DNA of 49,263 nucleotides. Origin: a bacterium (GTDB taxonomy: Bacteria > Patescibacteriota > Minisyncoccia > Minisyncoccales > CG1-02-41-26). Position 1 is the first letter of the stretch; every line of letters starts with the position of its first letter. The stretch covers positions 1-49,263 of the forward strand of contig JAUSHZ010000025.1 in assembly GCA_030648255.1 (NCBI GenBank). The letters are read 5' to 3'. This document shows, in pieces, positions 40,726-48,520 of the stretch. Below the pieces are notes generated by a model. The model was not told where the DNA came from. It ran no database searches and saw only the letters and a program-made list of their open reading frames with translations. Made by a program: the position numbers and the translations under genes.

Positions 40726-41958
40726 TTATACTTTAATTAATTGTTTTTTTAAATTTTGTTTTAAAGGCAATATAAGAAACAGGAAAGAGAGAAACCCAAA
40801 AATAGCGCTCATAAAAAACGGGCAGTTTGGCGAAATATAAAACAAAGCGCCAGCAATCAAGGGCCCGACTATCGAGGCCACAGCCCCAATTGATGACATA
40901 ACTCCCATCAATTCGCCCTGATTGTCATCTTTTTCTTTATTGGAAATATTGCTGGTTATTACCACTCGCAAGACGGACTGGGCAAATGTCATAGCTATTA
41001 AACCAATAATAAAAAAGGGCAACTGTGGCAGGGCCATAAACAAAAATCCAATGCCAAAGAAGAATAAAAGATAAAGCTCTAAATCTTTTTCTGTAAAATA
41101 ACGCAGCCAAAAATGCTTTAAAAAAGCTGCCTGATTTAAAACAATAATAATGCCAATAATTGCCATGGCAACTCCAACAAAAACAGAACCAAGCCCAAAA
41201 ACAGCTCCCACATATAAAGCTAAAGTCACTTGCATGCTCACCGTTGCCAAATTAAACAAAAACCAAATAGCAAAATTCTTGCGCAATAGCTTTTTTTTGA
41301 AAGCCCTTATAACTGGCAATAAAGGATTAAATGAGGGCAAGCTTTCTTTGGAAAATATTTCTTTGAAAATTTCTTTTTTAATTTTTTTATTTTTTCTATC
41401 TAAAGCAACTGGATTTGTTTCGGGTATTAAAAAAATTGCTAAAGCGCCGTTAAAAAAAGCTAAAAAACCTACAAACCAAAATGGAAAAGATGGCGACACC
41501 GAACTCAAAAAACCTCCTAACATTGGCCCTAAAATAAACCCCAAGCCAAAAGCCGCGCCAATTAAGCCAATGTTGTGAGTTTTTTCTTTCGGGGTTTTAG
41601 AAATATCAATTAAGTAGCTTTGGGCGGTTGAAAAATTCCCGGCTGCTGCGCCGTCAATAATTCTGCCAACAAACAAAAAAATTGAGTGAAAAGCGCCCGC
41701 AAAAACAAACCAGCCCAGAGAAGTGCTAAAAATACTAACAATTAAAACAGGTCGCCGGCCATATTTATCAGACAAAACTCCCAGCAAGGGGCTGCTAAAA
41801 AAAGAACAGAAAGAAAAAATGGCAAACAATGAAGTTACCATAAAGGCCGATGCCCCAAACGAAGCAACATAAAATGGTAAAACTGGGATAATAATTCCAA
41901 TGCCAATGGCATCAACCAAAACCGTAAAAAAAATAATGGCTTTTTGCTTATCGAACAT
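40726..41958 (-). CDS. Major facilitator superfamily exporter, TetA/drug type
   Basis: A protein of about 410 residues with 12 predicted helices. Motif A between helices 2 and 3 is GVLSDKYGRRPVLI, motif C-like glycines in IGAAFGLGFILGPMLGG, as in drug/H+ antiporters of the TetA group. The middle loop is charged and long. The ORF track opens at a TTG; I chose the ATG at 41958 because it follows the AT-rich leader typical here. The exported compound is unknown. Confidence 0.82.
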   Translation of the reverse strand: MFDKQKAIIFFTVLVDAIGIGIIIPVLPFYVASFGASAFMVTSLFAIFSFCSFFSSPLLGVLSDKYGRRPVLIVSIFSTSLGWFVFAGAFHSIFLFVGRIIDGAAAGNFSTAQSYLIDISKTPKEKTHNIGLIGAAFGLGFILGPMLGGFLSSVSPSFPFWFVGFLAFFNGALAIFLIPETNPVALDRKNKKIKKEIFKEIFSKESLPSFNPLLPVIRAFKKKLLRKNFAIWFLFNLATVSMQVTLALYVGAVFGLGSVFVGVAMAIIGIIIVLNQAAFLKHFWLRYFTEKDLELYLLFFFGIGFLFMALPQLPFFIIGLIAMTFAQSVLRVVITSNISNKEKDDNQGELMGVMSSIGAVASIVGPLIAGALFYISPNCPFFMSAIFGFLSFLFLILPLKQNLKKQLIKV

Positions 41959-42039
41959 AAATATAATGCTAATCAACAAATACGCACACCAATGCTACTA
42001 ATTTATTCGTTGCATTAGTTTTTCATTCGTAGATTAGAA

Positions 42040-42804
42040 TTAACTATTTCTACGAAAGATGTGGATTAAATTATACACCGCTATCCGCCAGGCCTCGGGC
42101 AAGAAAAAAAATGCGTATTTAATTAAAACAAAAAAACTCCAACCGCTATAAATTGCTTGGGTTTGGCGCAAAGTAATAGCCCTGCGCAAATCTTGAGCGG
42201 TTTTGCCTTTAAAAACCGTGTATCCCGTGCCAATGGCTTCTGGGATATGAGCGTCTGATGAGCCAATTTCCGCTTTTAATAAAACTGTTTTATTAATTAA
42301 GCTAGCTCGCAAATTTTCATCTTTTAAGGTTGGTGTGGCATTAACAACTTCAATGCCATCTAATTGCTTACCAAATTTTAATAAAGCTTTTAAGCCAATA
42401 CCGTCCATTAAAACAACGCCTGGCCTGCGAAAAGACATTACCTGAAACGGGTGAGCGGCAATTGCCAAGCCGCCCTGCTCGTGGATTTGGCGAATTGTTT
42501 CTTCAACGGTTTGATGCGACTCAATGGTTTTGCTTAAAAACAAGCCAACAATATGCCCTTCAGTAGAATTTATTTCCTCGCCCACAATTAAGTCAAACCT
42601 ATACCCCTTTCCCTGCCATGCTTGTTTTACTTTTAAGGCGTTATTAATTGAGTCATGGTCGGTTATGGCAATAACACTTAAATCAGTTTTTTCTTGAATA
42701 TAATCTAATAAAACTTTTGGGTCGCCCTCAATTAAATGCACATGCAAATCTGCTTTGCCAAGCCCAGCCATTTGCTCAATTTTTTTCAAACTATTCTTTG
42801 CCAT
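42040..42804 (-). CDS. PHP-domain phosphoesterase
   Basis: A 254-residue protein with DLHVHLIEGD, AITDHDSIN, the VGEEINSTEGHIVGLF strand, AIAAHPF and GSSDAHIPEAIG, the full set of metal ligands of the PHP family (polymerase/histidinol phosphatase). Likely substrates are nucleotide or sugar phosphates; RNase AM-type activity is possible. Hydrophobic C-terminal 25 residues may contact the membrane. Its start codon is immediately followed upstream by the P1 palindrome. Confidence 0.82.
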   Translation of the reverse strand: MAKNSLKKIEQMAGLGKADLHVHLIEGDPKVLLDYIQEKTDLSVIAITDHDSINNALKVKQAWQGKGYRFDLIVGEEINSTEGHIVGLFLSKTIESHQTVEETIRQIHEQGGLAIAAHPFQVMSFRRPGVVLMDGIGLKALLKFGKQLDGIEVVNATPTLKDENLRASLINKTVLLKAEIGSSDAHIPEAIGTGYTVFKGKTAQDLRRAITLRQTQAIYSGWSFFVLIKYAFFFLPEAWRIAVYNLIHIFRRNS

Positions 42805-42805
42805 G

Positions 42806-42862
42806 TTAGAAATCGTTAACGAATGAAGTGGCGATTAGCCACGAGTGAATTTACGAGTTCTT
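42806..42862. repeat. Palindromic leader repeat P1, PHP copy
   Basis: GTGGC-GATTA-GCCAC forms the centre of a longer imperfect palindrome. It matches the element before dnaG (37201-37259) in position, orientation and sequence, and like that copy it borders directly on a TTACACCC-type terminal repeat. Confidence 0.65.
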
Positions 42863-43120
42863 ACACCCTGTGAAGTAAGATTTGAGGCGACTTTTTAAAA
42901 ATCTATTGCCGTAAGATGTTTTTAAATATTTTTCTCTATGCATAGCATCTTCACGGTCAAGGCATGCTTCGGAATAAATTAGTTGAAGGGGACGTCTACT
43001 TTTGGTTGAAACTACATGCCCCTCCTGATGCTCCTCAAATCTTAATTTTAAATTTTCAGTATAGCCAATATATAATTTTTTATCTTTTTCGGAAAATAAA
43101 ACATAAATATAGTAGAACAT
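42851..43120 (-). CDS. GIY-YIG endonuclease domain protein
   Basis: An 89-residue protein: YYIYVLFSEKDKKLYIGYT has the GIY-YIG core, Arg in LKLRFEEHQ and Glu in DAMHREKYLKT complete the active site, as in UPF0213/YhbQ-like small nucleases. The C-terminal residues SYFTGCKNS are coded by the terminal inverted repeat of the surrounding element (TCTTACTTCACAGGGTGTAA on the coding strand). A change within the repeat seems to have replaced a stop after YFTG by three more codons plus stop. Confidence 0.82.
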   Translation of the reverse strand: MFYYIYVLFSEKDKKLYIGYTENLKLRFEEHQEGHVVSTKSRRPLQLIYSEACLDREDAMHREKYLKTSYGNRFLKSRLKSYFTGCKNS

Positions 43121-43158
43121 GCTTTTTACTGAAAATTTAAAATTACTTCACGGGGTAA
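42863..43158. mobile_element. GIY-YIG gene framed by terminal inverted repeats
   Basis: Left end ACACCCTGTGAAGTAAGATT and right end TTACTTCACGGGGTAA (43143-43158) are inverted copies. Only the small nuclease gene lies between, its start 13-22 bp inside the right end and its stop coded through the left end. Elements A1 and A2 near 37.3 kb carry the same ends. No transposase is present, so the nuclease itself, or an enzyme elsewhere, would have to move it. Confidence 0.6.
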
Positions 43159-43213
43159 GTCCTCCGTAATTTCAAGCTTCGCATGGTAGCTCGCTTTCAA
43201 TAACGGATGACTT
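43157..43213. repeat. Palindromic repeat P2
   Basis: AAGTCCTCCGT at the left is inverted as ACGGATGACTT at the right, with further pairing in TTTCAAGC/GCTTTCAA-type sequences. It lies directly against the right end of the GIY-YIG element; A2 has another hairpin in the same position. Confidence 0.6.
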
Positions 43214-43243
43214 ATTATAGCTTTTTTTAAGCTATTTTTCAAA

Positions 43244-43280
43244 AAAAATACTCAAAAATAACACCGCCCTAAGGCGGTGT
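43244..43280 (-). terminator. Intrinsic terminator after the HD gene
   Basis: ACACCGCC-CTAA-GGCGGTGT followed on the minus strand by TATTTTTGAG and more T-rich sequence, 31 bp after the stop codon of the HD gene. Confidence 0.8.
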
Positions 43281-43311
43281 CAACAAAAAACTCTCTATTT
43301 TATAACTAAAA

Positions 43312-43983
43312 TTATGCTTCGCCCTTTAATTCTTTTTTTAATCTCTCAAAAAATTGATTCATAAAATCTAATCTTTGTTTAGCAAATTCTTTGGCCTTCT
43401 CGGTATAAAGCCTGCCTGGAACAAATTTACACTCTGTTTCAAATTCTAAGTTTGGCGCATGCCTTGAAACATCTTTAATCTTTCCATCTAACTCTCCACC
43501 TACCAAATTATCTTTTATGTATTCCTCCAGAGGAACTTCCGAATAAATTTTCTGGCCATACTGCCCGCCAATGGCGAAAGCTCGCGCAATTCCAACGCAA
43601 CCGAGTGAATCTATCTTGTCTGCGTCAAATAAAATTTTAGCTTCAATTGTCTTAGGGTTCCCTCCTTTAAAGCTATGCGCTCTAATGCAATCCATTATAT
43701 GTCTAATTTTTTCTTCTGAAAATTCTAACTCTCCTAAAATAGATTCGGCCATTTCAGCACCCAATAAAGCATGGCTGGTATTACCAGATGAGTCGGTGTC
43801 CTCTTTAGCTCTGGCGATATCGTGCAATAAAACAGCGGCTTCAAGCACTTCTTTATCAATACTTTCACCTTCCGCTAAATTTAAAGCAAAATTATACACC
43901 CTTGTGGTGTGGTCTAAGCTATGCGCAGAACAAGAAAGTTCTTTTTCAACAATTTCTTTAAGTTTTTGAAGCTTATCCTCCAT
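43312..43983 (-). CDS. HD-domain phosphohydrolase
   Basis: A 223-residue protein. HSLDHTTRVYNFAL, AVLLHDIAR (the HD pair), SHALLGAEMAE and DADKIDSLGCVGIARAF give the H...HD...D metal site of HD hydrolases (YedJ/RdgC-like single-domain type). Likely a nucleotide phosphohydrolase; the substrate is unknown. It overlaps the upstream Nudix gene by 11 bp, so the two form an operon of nucleotide-cleaning enzymes with the HAD-like gene further upstream. Confidence 0.88.
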   Translation of the reverse strand: MEDKLQKLKEIVEKELSCSAHSLDHTTRVYNFALNLAEGESIDKEVLEAAVLLHDIARAKEDTDSSGNTSHALLGAEMAESILGELEFSEEKIRHIMDCIRAHSFKGGNPKTIEAKILFDADKIDSLGCVGIARAFAIGGQYGQKIYSEVPLEEYIKDNLVGGELDGKIKDVSRHAPNLEFETECKFVPGRLYTEKAKEFAKQRLDFMNQFFERLKKELKGEA

Positions 43984-44428
43984 GCTTATAAACTTTATTG
44001 TCTGTATAATTTTCTAAAATTTCAGCGCTTGGAAAGAAAAGTTTTTCCGGCAAACTGTCTAGTTCAAACCATTGCCATTGGGTTATTTCATCTGGCTCCA
44101 TTATTTTTGCCTCGCCCTGAAAATCTTGGCATAAAAACCCGATAGTTACAAAGTGGGCGTCTTCCACCCTATCATTGGCAATGCTTATCAATTTTAACTT
44201 TTCTTGGTTTATTATAATACCTGTCTCTTCTTCAACCTCTCGAGCGGCTGATTGCTCAAAGGTTTCCCCAAAGTGCATTTTGCCCCCTGGCATTGTCCAC
44301 GTGCCTTCCCCATGTAATTCTGAATCTGCTTTTTGGGCGTCATCATGGCGCTTGCCCAACAAAACCTTATTGTCTTTTAGAATAAGCACGCCAAACCCCA
44401 CGCCCACTCTTTTATTTTGTTGTTCCAT
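43973..44428 (-). CDS. Nudix hydrolase
   Basis: A 151-residue protein with a standard Nudix box GGKMHFGETFEQSAAREVEEETGI and the strand KVLLGKRHD before it, in the manner of MutT/NudC-like house-cleaning enzymes. GEGTWTMPGGK precedes the box. It is translationally coupled to the HD phosphohydrolase. The substrate is probably a nucleoside di- or triphosphate. Confidence 0.9.
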   Translation of the reverse strand: MEQQNKRVGVGFGVLILKDNKVLLGKRHDDAQKADSELHGEGTWTMPGGKMHFGETFEQSAAREVEEETGIIINQEKLKLISIANDRVEDAHFVTIGFLCQDFQGEAKIMEPDEITQWQWFELDSLPEKLFFPSAEILENYTDNKVYKHGG

Positions 44429-44446
44429 ATTTTTAAAAAAGTTAAA

Positions 44447-44893
44447 TTATTTAGAGACAACCACGCAAGAATTACTTTTGATTTTGTTTATTTTATCACA
44501 AAGCTCAATGTTGTTATCGTAATGTAAACAACTATTATTCTTTTGTATCTCCTCTATCTTATAATCATTTTCATTTTGCCAGAATTCTCTTCTAAAAATA
44601 ACTTCGTCATAATATTTTATATCATTTTTCCTTAAAAAAGAATAAATAATTTTAGCGCATCTTTTATGGGTATAGGTCAAAATAATAACTTTATCTCCCC
44701 CTGCCTTTGAGTGTTTCATTAACTCTATTATTGGCTCGTTTCTCTTACAAAAAAATGTATAAGTAAAAATAAATGATTTAAAATTACTCAAAAAACAAAA
44801 AATAATATAAAAAAACTTTCTTTTAATCAGCTTCCCGCCAGTTTTAAAAACAATAATAGTATCGTGCAAATCAAAGCTAATTGTTTTATTCAT
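44447..44893 (-). CDS. HAD-like phosphatase domain protein
   Basis: A 148-residue protein. MNKTISFDLHDTIIVFKTG contains a HAD motif I (D-x-x-D-T), and KVIILTYTHKRCAKIIYSFL fits motif II with a Thr/Ser-type strand end. A motif III lysine is not obvious and motif IV is reduced, so it may be a divergent or inactive member. It overlaps the HExxH gene by 4 bp, suggesting coupled translation. Confidence 0.6.
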   Translation of the reverse strand: MNKTISFDLHDTIIVFKTGGKLIKRKFFYIIFCFLSNFKSFIFTYTFFCKRNEPIIELMKHSKAGGDKVIILTYTHKRCAKIIYSFLRKNDIKYYDEVIFRREFWQNENDYKIEEIQKNNSCLHYDNNIELCDKINKIKSNSCVVVSK

Positions 44894-45519
44894 GAATATT
44901 TTTCGTACAATTTTCTTAATTCTTCAGATAATTTTTCAGGTATTGGCGTTTTGAGATTGCTTTCAAAATCAATGCTATACGCATGAACCTCATCTTCCAG
45001 CACCTCTTCATGATAGCCTGCTTTTAAGCTTAGCTCTTCTTTTATGTTTTTAATATCGTCAAATTGAGAAAGGGTTTGTTGAACCTCTAATCTATAACTA
45101 TCCTTAGTATAAAATAGCCCATGAGCAATTTCGTGTTTTAAAAGCTGGTCTTTTATTTTTGATTTTTTATGTACTCCGATAATATAAAACGCACCCCCTT
45201 CATCTTTAAATATGTCTAAAAAATTCTTTTCTTGTTTAGAAAGCGGATTAAACTTGTCATCATAAAAAGGCTTTAAAATATATGATGGAATGTTAAATCC
45301 ATTCCAATCAGAATAATACGTAAAATCCCCAGACGCAACTCCTTTGGGAGAATTTTTAATATACCACTCCTTAAACTCCTCAAGAGAAAAAACCTTTCCC
45401 CTAAAATTTGGCGATTCGTAGTGCTCTTGAAATCTCAAAAAAGTGGAGGTGATGTCCTTCTGATTTTCAAATGTGAGCAAATGAATTTTGTCTGCCAATT
45501 TTTTATGTTCAATATTCAT
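44890..45519 (-). CDS. HExxH protein, possible metallopeptidase
   Basis: About 210 residues from the ATG at 45519. The longer frame in the ORF track would start in a neighbouring palindrome (45531-45555) and overlap the preceding gene, so it is less likely. LLKHEIAHGLFYTKDSY holds an HExxH zinc motif; a Glu-rich C-terminal half (EVLEDEVHAYSIDF) could supply the third ligand. No signal peptide. It is not matched to a known family. The HAD-like gene follows with a 4-bp overlap. Confidence 0.55.
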   Translation of the reverse strand: MNIEHKKLADKIHLLTFENQKDITSTFLRFQEHYESPNFRGKVFSLEEFKEWYIKNSPKGVASGDFTYYSDWNGFNIPSYILKPFYDDKFNPLSKQEKNFLDIFKDEGGAFYIIGVHKKSKIKDQLLKHEIAHGLFYTKDSYRLEVQQTLSQFDDIKNIKEELSLKAGYHEEVLEDEVHAYSIDFESNLKTPIPEKLSEELRKLYEKYS

Positions 45520-45530
45520 AGCTTGGGAAG

Positions 45531-45555
45531 TTTCCACTGGTCTTACCAGTGGAAA
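45531..45555. repeat. Palindromic repeat TTTCCACTGGT, copy 1
   Basis: A perfect 11-bp inverted repeat (TTTCCACTGGT, loop CTT, ACCAGTGGAAA). A diverged copy is at 47564-47588. Together they bracket the block of four genes from 45560 to 47505. There is no T-run, so it is not a standard terminator. Confidence 0.75.
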
Positions 45556-45559
45556 TATT

Positions 45560-46258
45560 TTACTTAAGAAATGGTTTAACTTTTCCCCCTTTCCAAAATT
45601 CATACAAGGGACCTATAAAAGCTCCTGCTAAAAAATTCCAAAATAAATCGTCAATTGGAACGCTAAGTATAATAATATCGGGAGTATTTCTAAAATACCA
45701 AAACTCTCTTACCCACCCAGGGGTTATCAAATCCATAATAGAGTAAGTAGCAAAAGAAATTAAAACTACTAAAAAACCAGAAATTAGTGAATTAAAAATT
45801 AAATCCCTCCTCAGTATAAAAATTACTGTGATTCCAAAAATAAAAGTAACGAAAGAAGAGTAAAATGAATTTAAACGAAGTGCAAAAAACCCAATAAAAA
45901 ATAAGACCGCAAAAATGATGGTTAATGATAGAAAACTAATTTCTCTTTTTATTACCACTTGCGGATTGCTTTTTCTAATTGAAACTCTTTTTCTGAGGAT
46001 AACTTCATAGATGACAGCACATATTCCCCCAATAACAAAACCAGACAAAAAATCTTCAATCCCCACGGGAGTATTGGTAATTGTTAACGGCCTCCACCAA
46101 TCTTTAAGGTATATTGGTTCCATCAAGAGGGCAACTGCCCCAAAGCCCAACGACATAAAAAGCATCTCTTTTCTAACATCCTTTCTTAAAACAAATAAAA
46201 TAGTCCAAATAACCAAACCAATGGAATCCATAATAAGATAGGTATACTGATAGCTCAT
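45560..46258 (-). CDS. Multi-pass membrane protein, possibly lycopene-cyclase-like fold
   Basis: A 232-residue protein with six or seven hydrophobic helices. Helix ends carry LMEPIYLKDWWRPLTI and TPVGIEDFLSGFVIGGICAVIYE, followed by a second similar half (DLITPGWVREFWYFRNTPDI, PIDDLFWNFLAGAFIGPLYEF), so it looks like an internal duplication. Small E/D-x-x-F pairs in each half recall the CarR/lycopene cyclase domain, but no carotenoid genes are nearby and the match is tentative. Confidence 0.45.
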   Translation of the reverse strand: MSYQYTYLIMDSIGLVIWTILFVLRKDVRKEMLFMSLGFGAVALLMEPIYLKDWWRPLTITNTPVGIEDFLSGFVIGGICAVIYEVILRKRVSIRKSNPQVVIKREISFLSLTIIFAVLFFIGFFALRLNSFYSSFVTFIFGITVIFILRRDLIFNSLISGFLVVLISFATYSIMDLITPGWVREFWYFRNTPDIIILSVPIDDLFWNFLAGAFIGPLYEFWKGGKVKPFLK

Positions 46259-46638
46259 ATAGAAAATGGAGAAAAATCGAGTTGGTATTCTGGGATGCCA
46301 AGCGAAAGGCCATACTGTTTTGCCTCGTTGTATTGCTCTTTGCTTTTTCGGTCTATGTAAAAAACCTCATCACGAAAAATAATATAGTGGTGAGTATTAT
46401 TTTTAAAATCCGCATACCACGAACCCTCGTGGCTATAATCAAGTGATTTGCTGATTTTTTCAGCAACCTCTTTTGCTTTATTCTCTGGAATTTCAACTTT
46501 ATGAAGCGTCCACTGCAAAAGCCAAGGAGTTTTGTGTTTCTCCACAACTTGCTCAACTTTGGTGCTTAAAATTTTTACATCTTCAAGCACGCTTTTGCCC
46601 TCCAAACTTTCCTCAATAATTGTCCCTTGGTAGTTCAT
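46255..46638 (-). CDS. Hypothetical small soluble protein
   Basis: About 127 residues from the ATG at 46638 (the longer start at 46656 overlaps the upstream toxin gene by 14 bp). It begins MNYQGTIIEESLEGKSVLED, with KTPWLLQWTLHKVEIPENKA and GSWYADFKNNTHHYIIFRD. The aromatic strand pattern suggests a compact alpha/beta domain. It is not recognised. It overlaps the membrane protein start by 4 bp. Confidence 0.5.
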   Translation of the reverse strand: MNYQGTIIEESLEGKSVLEDVKILSTKVEQVVEKHKTPWLLQWTLHKVEIPENKAKEVAEKISKSLDYSHEGSWYADFKNNTHHYIIFRDEVFYIDRKSKEQYNEAKQYGLSLGIPEYQLDFSPFSI

Positions 46639-46642
46639 AGGT

Positions 46643-47014
46643 TTAAAATAAATCACTAACCCTTGTTAGGGCGAGGCGGTCCATCTCTGCATCGTTATAG
46701 TTATCTATATGGTTGGCAATGCAAAGGAAGGCGATTGTTGCTCCGCTAACAACAAACCATATTCTTGGATATTGGCTAGGCCGCAAGCCCGATTTAATAA
46801 TTGCTAACTCAATTTTCCACATTGTCCAAGTTTCATTTTGCGTAACGCGATGTAATTTGCCTGGATTTATTCTACCCTCTGGACTCGTTGGGTGAAAGTG
46901 AATTTCACACAATTTCTGAAAACCAGCTAAACTTTCTCTTATATGAAATAATCGCCGCTTTTCAAAAACAGCGATTTCTTTTTCAAATGCAGGGTGGTAG
47001 CGAAATTCCATCAT
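46643..47014 (-). CDS. RelE/ParE-like toxin candidate
   Basis: A 123-residue protein: HPAFEKEIAVFEKRRLFHIR at the N-terminus, PGKLHRVTQNETWTMWKIEL, then PRIWFVVSGATIAFLCIANH and Arg in LTRVSDLF. This follows the RelE/ParE order of a helical hairpin and a beta sheet ending in a basic helix. It overlaps the Panacea-domain gene by 4 bp (ATGATG), the usual antitoxin-then-toxin order. Activity, probably mRNA or gyrase interference, is inferred. Confidence 0.65.
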   Translation of the reverse strand: MMEFRYHPAFEKEIAVFEKRRLFHIRESLAGFQKLCEIHFHPTSPEGRINPGKLHRVTQNETWTMWKIELAIIKSGLRPSQYPRIWFVVSGATIAFLCIANHIDNYNDAEMDRLALTRVSDLF

Positions 47015-47505
47015 AAGTCGCTAAAATCTGTGCCTCGATAATAAGAAAATTCATAGGGTACTTCTTTATATGGCTCTGTTGCCGAATAGGGCGCTTCTGC
47101 ATGAGATAATTCTGCCAACTGCTCGCCATTCAATGCTCCATACTTTTTCGCAATCCTATCAAGCATTTTTATTTCATCTTTGCTAAAAACTGATATGTCT
47201 GGCTTTTTAGAGCATTTAAAAATTTCGGTCGGCGCATATTCCTCGCCCCATTCTTTTTTTGAGCTAACTTCCAATAATCCTTTTTTAGCCATATCTTCAG
47301 TTATTTCACCAAGCATTTTTGGCAAGGGACCTTTTGGGTATGCATTGTAAACATCACCTGTTATTGATTTTTGGAACTTCTCAAAAAAATCAAAATCTAA
47401 ATAGTATAAAAGCTTGGCAAGTTTTTTCTTGCCCCTAATCTCTCCGCCTAATTTAGAGCATAAGTAAATAATTACCTGCTCGTATTTTTTCTTATTGATA
47501 GGCAT
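47011..47505 (-). CDS. Panacea/SocA-like (DUF4065) antitoxin candidate
   Basis: A 164-residue protein. KKLAKLLYYLDFDFFEKFQKSI, then VYNAYPKGPLPKMLGEI and the C-terminal YEFSYYRGTDF are the order found in DUF4065/Panacea proteins, which neutralise varied toxins and act in protein-level control. It is the first gene of the pair with the RelE/ParE-like toxin. The promoter region holds TAAAAT/TATAAG-like boxes. A palindromic repeat lies upstream. Confidence 0.72.
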   Translation of the reverse strand: MPINKKKYEQVIIYLCSKLGGEIRGKKKLAKLLYYLDFDFFEKFQKSITGDVYNAYPKGPLPKMLGEITEDMAKKGLLEVSSKKEWGEEYAPTEIFKCSKKPDISVFSKDEIKMLDRIAKKYGALNGEQLAELSHAEAPYSATEPYKEVPYEFSYYRGTDFSDL

Positions 47506-47563
47506 ACTTTTATATACTTATACTTTTATTTTACCACAAATTTTCACAGAAACTTACAACAAC

Positions 47564-47588
47564 TTTTCGCTGGTAAGACCAATGGAAA
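47564..47588. repeat. Palindromic repeat TTTCCACTGGT, diverged copy 2
   Basis: TTTTCGCTGGT-AAG-ACCAATGGAAA, a weaker inverted repeat that shares CTGGTAAGACCA with the complement of copy 1 (45531-45555). Confidence 0.65.
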
Positions 47589-47590
47589 GT

Positions 47591-47944
47591 TTAAGTAAGT
47601 TCTGACTTATTATTTCTATTGTACGCATCCATTTGAGCATTTTGCCTTGCCTCTTCTTCTTTAGTCCACGAATCCATATGAACTCCAAATTTAATACGAC
47701 TCACTGTTGAGTTTTTACTTTCTTTGCTGATGTCGCCACCTCCTTCAGCGAATTGCAACACACGGATTCCAGCTTTACCGCTTTTAGAATTAGTTTCATG
47801 AACGGCAACCGCAACATCAAATTCGACAGTACGTTGATCCTTGGTATCAGACAGACGGATATCTCTTTTCGTTTCGGACCGAGCACTTTCAACTGCTTGA
47901 TCTATATCAACTAAAACACTTTTAACAAATTCTTGTAAATTCAT
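47591..47944 (-). CDS. Trypco2-like small protein
   Basis: A 117-residue protein. VEFDVAVAVHETNSKSGKAG, GIRVLQFAEGGG and STVSRIKFGV match the Trypco2 (trypsin-co-occurring 2) pattern, a domain reported next to proteases and other biological-conflict proteins. Its start lies 3 bp after the HNH gene, so the two are probably cotranscribed. No protease is adjacent here, which makes the pairing with an HNH nuclease notable. Confidence 0.65.
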   Translation of the reverse strand: MNLQEFVKSVLVDIDQAVESARSETKRDIRLSDTKDQRTVEFDVAVAVHETNSKSGKAGIRVLQFAEGGGDISKESKNSTVSRIKFGVHMDSWTKEEEARQNAQMDAYNRNNKSELT

Positions 47945-47947
47945 AAA

Positions 47948-48508
47948 TTAAATTTTTTTACCTTTACTTCTATTACAACTCTCACAAAGTATTTGAATAT
48001 TTCGCTCGGTATTAGCACCACCTTCAACAACTGGAATGATATGGTCAAACTCGATTTTTTCTTTATTGCCACATATTACACACTTACCCTCATCTCGTTG
48101 CCAAACAAAAAGACGGACACTGTCAGAAATGCGATCCCTTTTTGATAGCTGGATTTTGTCAAAATTTTCAAAAGCCTCAATTTCCTTTGAAATTTTTTCC
48201 AACTCTTTTTCTTTTTTTAATACAAAATGCTTCACCCTTAATATTTCGTCTGCCTCAAGTTGTTCTCCAACTCCTTCAATTTCTAAAATAAAATTTTTAA
48301 GAATAAACAGTTTACTACCACAGAATTCCCCATCTCTGAAGAAAATTGGATCATTTTTTTCAAAATCTATAAACTTCGTTATCTTGGGTTCAATTTTTTC
48401 AATTTCCACCTCAAATCTCTCACCAGACGATGACAAGAAAGCAACTACATATCTACCCTCGTTATTTTTTTTAATTCTAGAAAATCTAGAGGACTCTTTA
48501 ATTTTCAT
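47948..48508 (-). CDS. HNH endonuclease with N-terminal sensor-type domain
   Basis: A 186-residue protein. Residues 1-75 form a small beta domain, 76-115 a charged coiled helix, and 125-180 an HNH domain with CVICGNKEKIEFDHIIPVVEGG and NIQILCESCN: two CxxC pairs and the DH metal site. AT-rich leader before the ATG. Likely a nicking or cutting DNase of a mobile or defence system. Confidence 0.85.
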   Translation of the reverse strand: MKIKESSRFSRIKKNNEGRYVVAFLSSSGERFEVEIEKIEPKITKFIDFEKNDPIFFRDGEFCGSKLFILKNFILEIEGVGEQLEADEILRVKHFVLKKEKELEKISKEIEAFENFDKIQLSKRDRISDSVRLFVWQRDEGKCVICGNKEKIEFDHIIPVVEGGANTERNIQILCESCNRSKGKKI

Positions 48509-48520
48509 ATTTTTATTTAG

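Noticed and set aside
41150-41578. 142-codon plus-strand ORF
   Set aside because: Shadow of the MFS transporter; Lys/Pro-rich composition is that of antisense to hydrophobic helices.
43571-43969. 132-codon plus-strand ORF
   Set aside because: Antisense shadow of the HD phosphohydrolase gene, which has a full set of motifs.
45520-45603. Longer start of the HExxH gene
   Set aside because: The N-terminal 28 codons would be read from the upstream gene end and a palindromic repeat.
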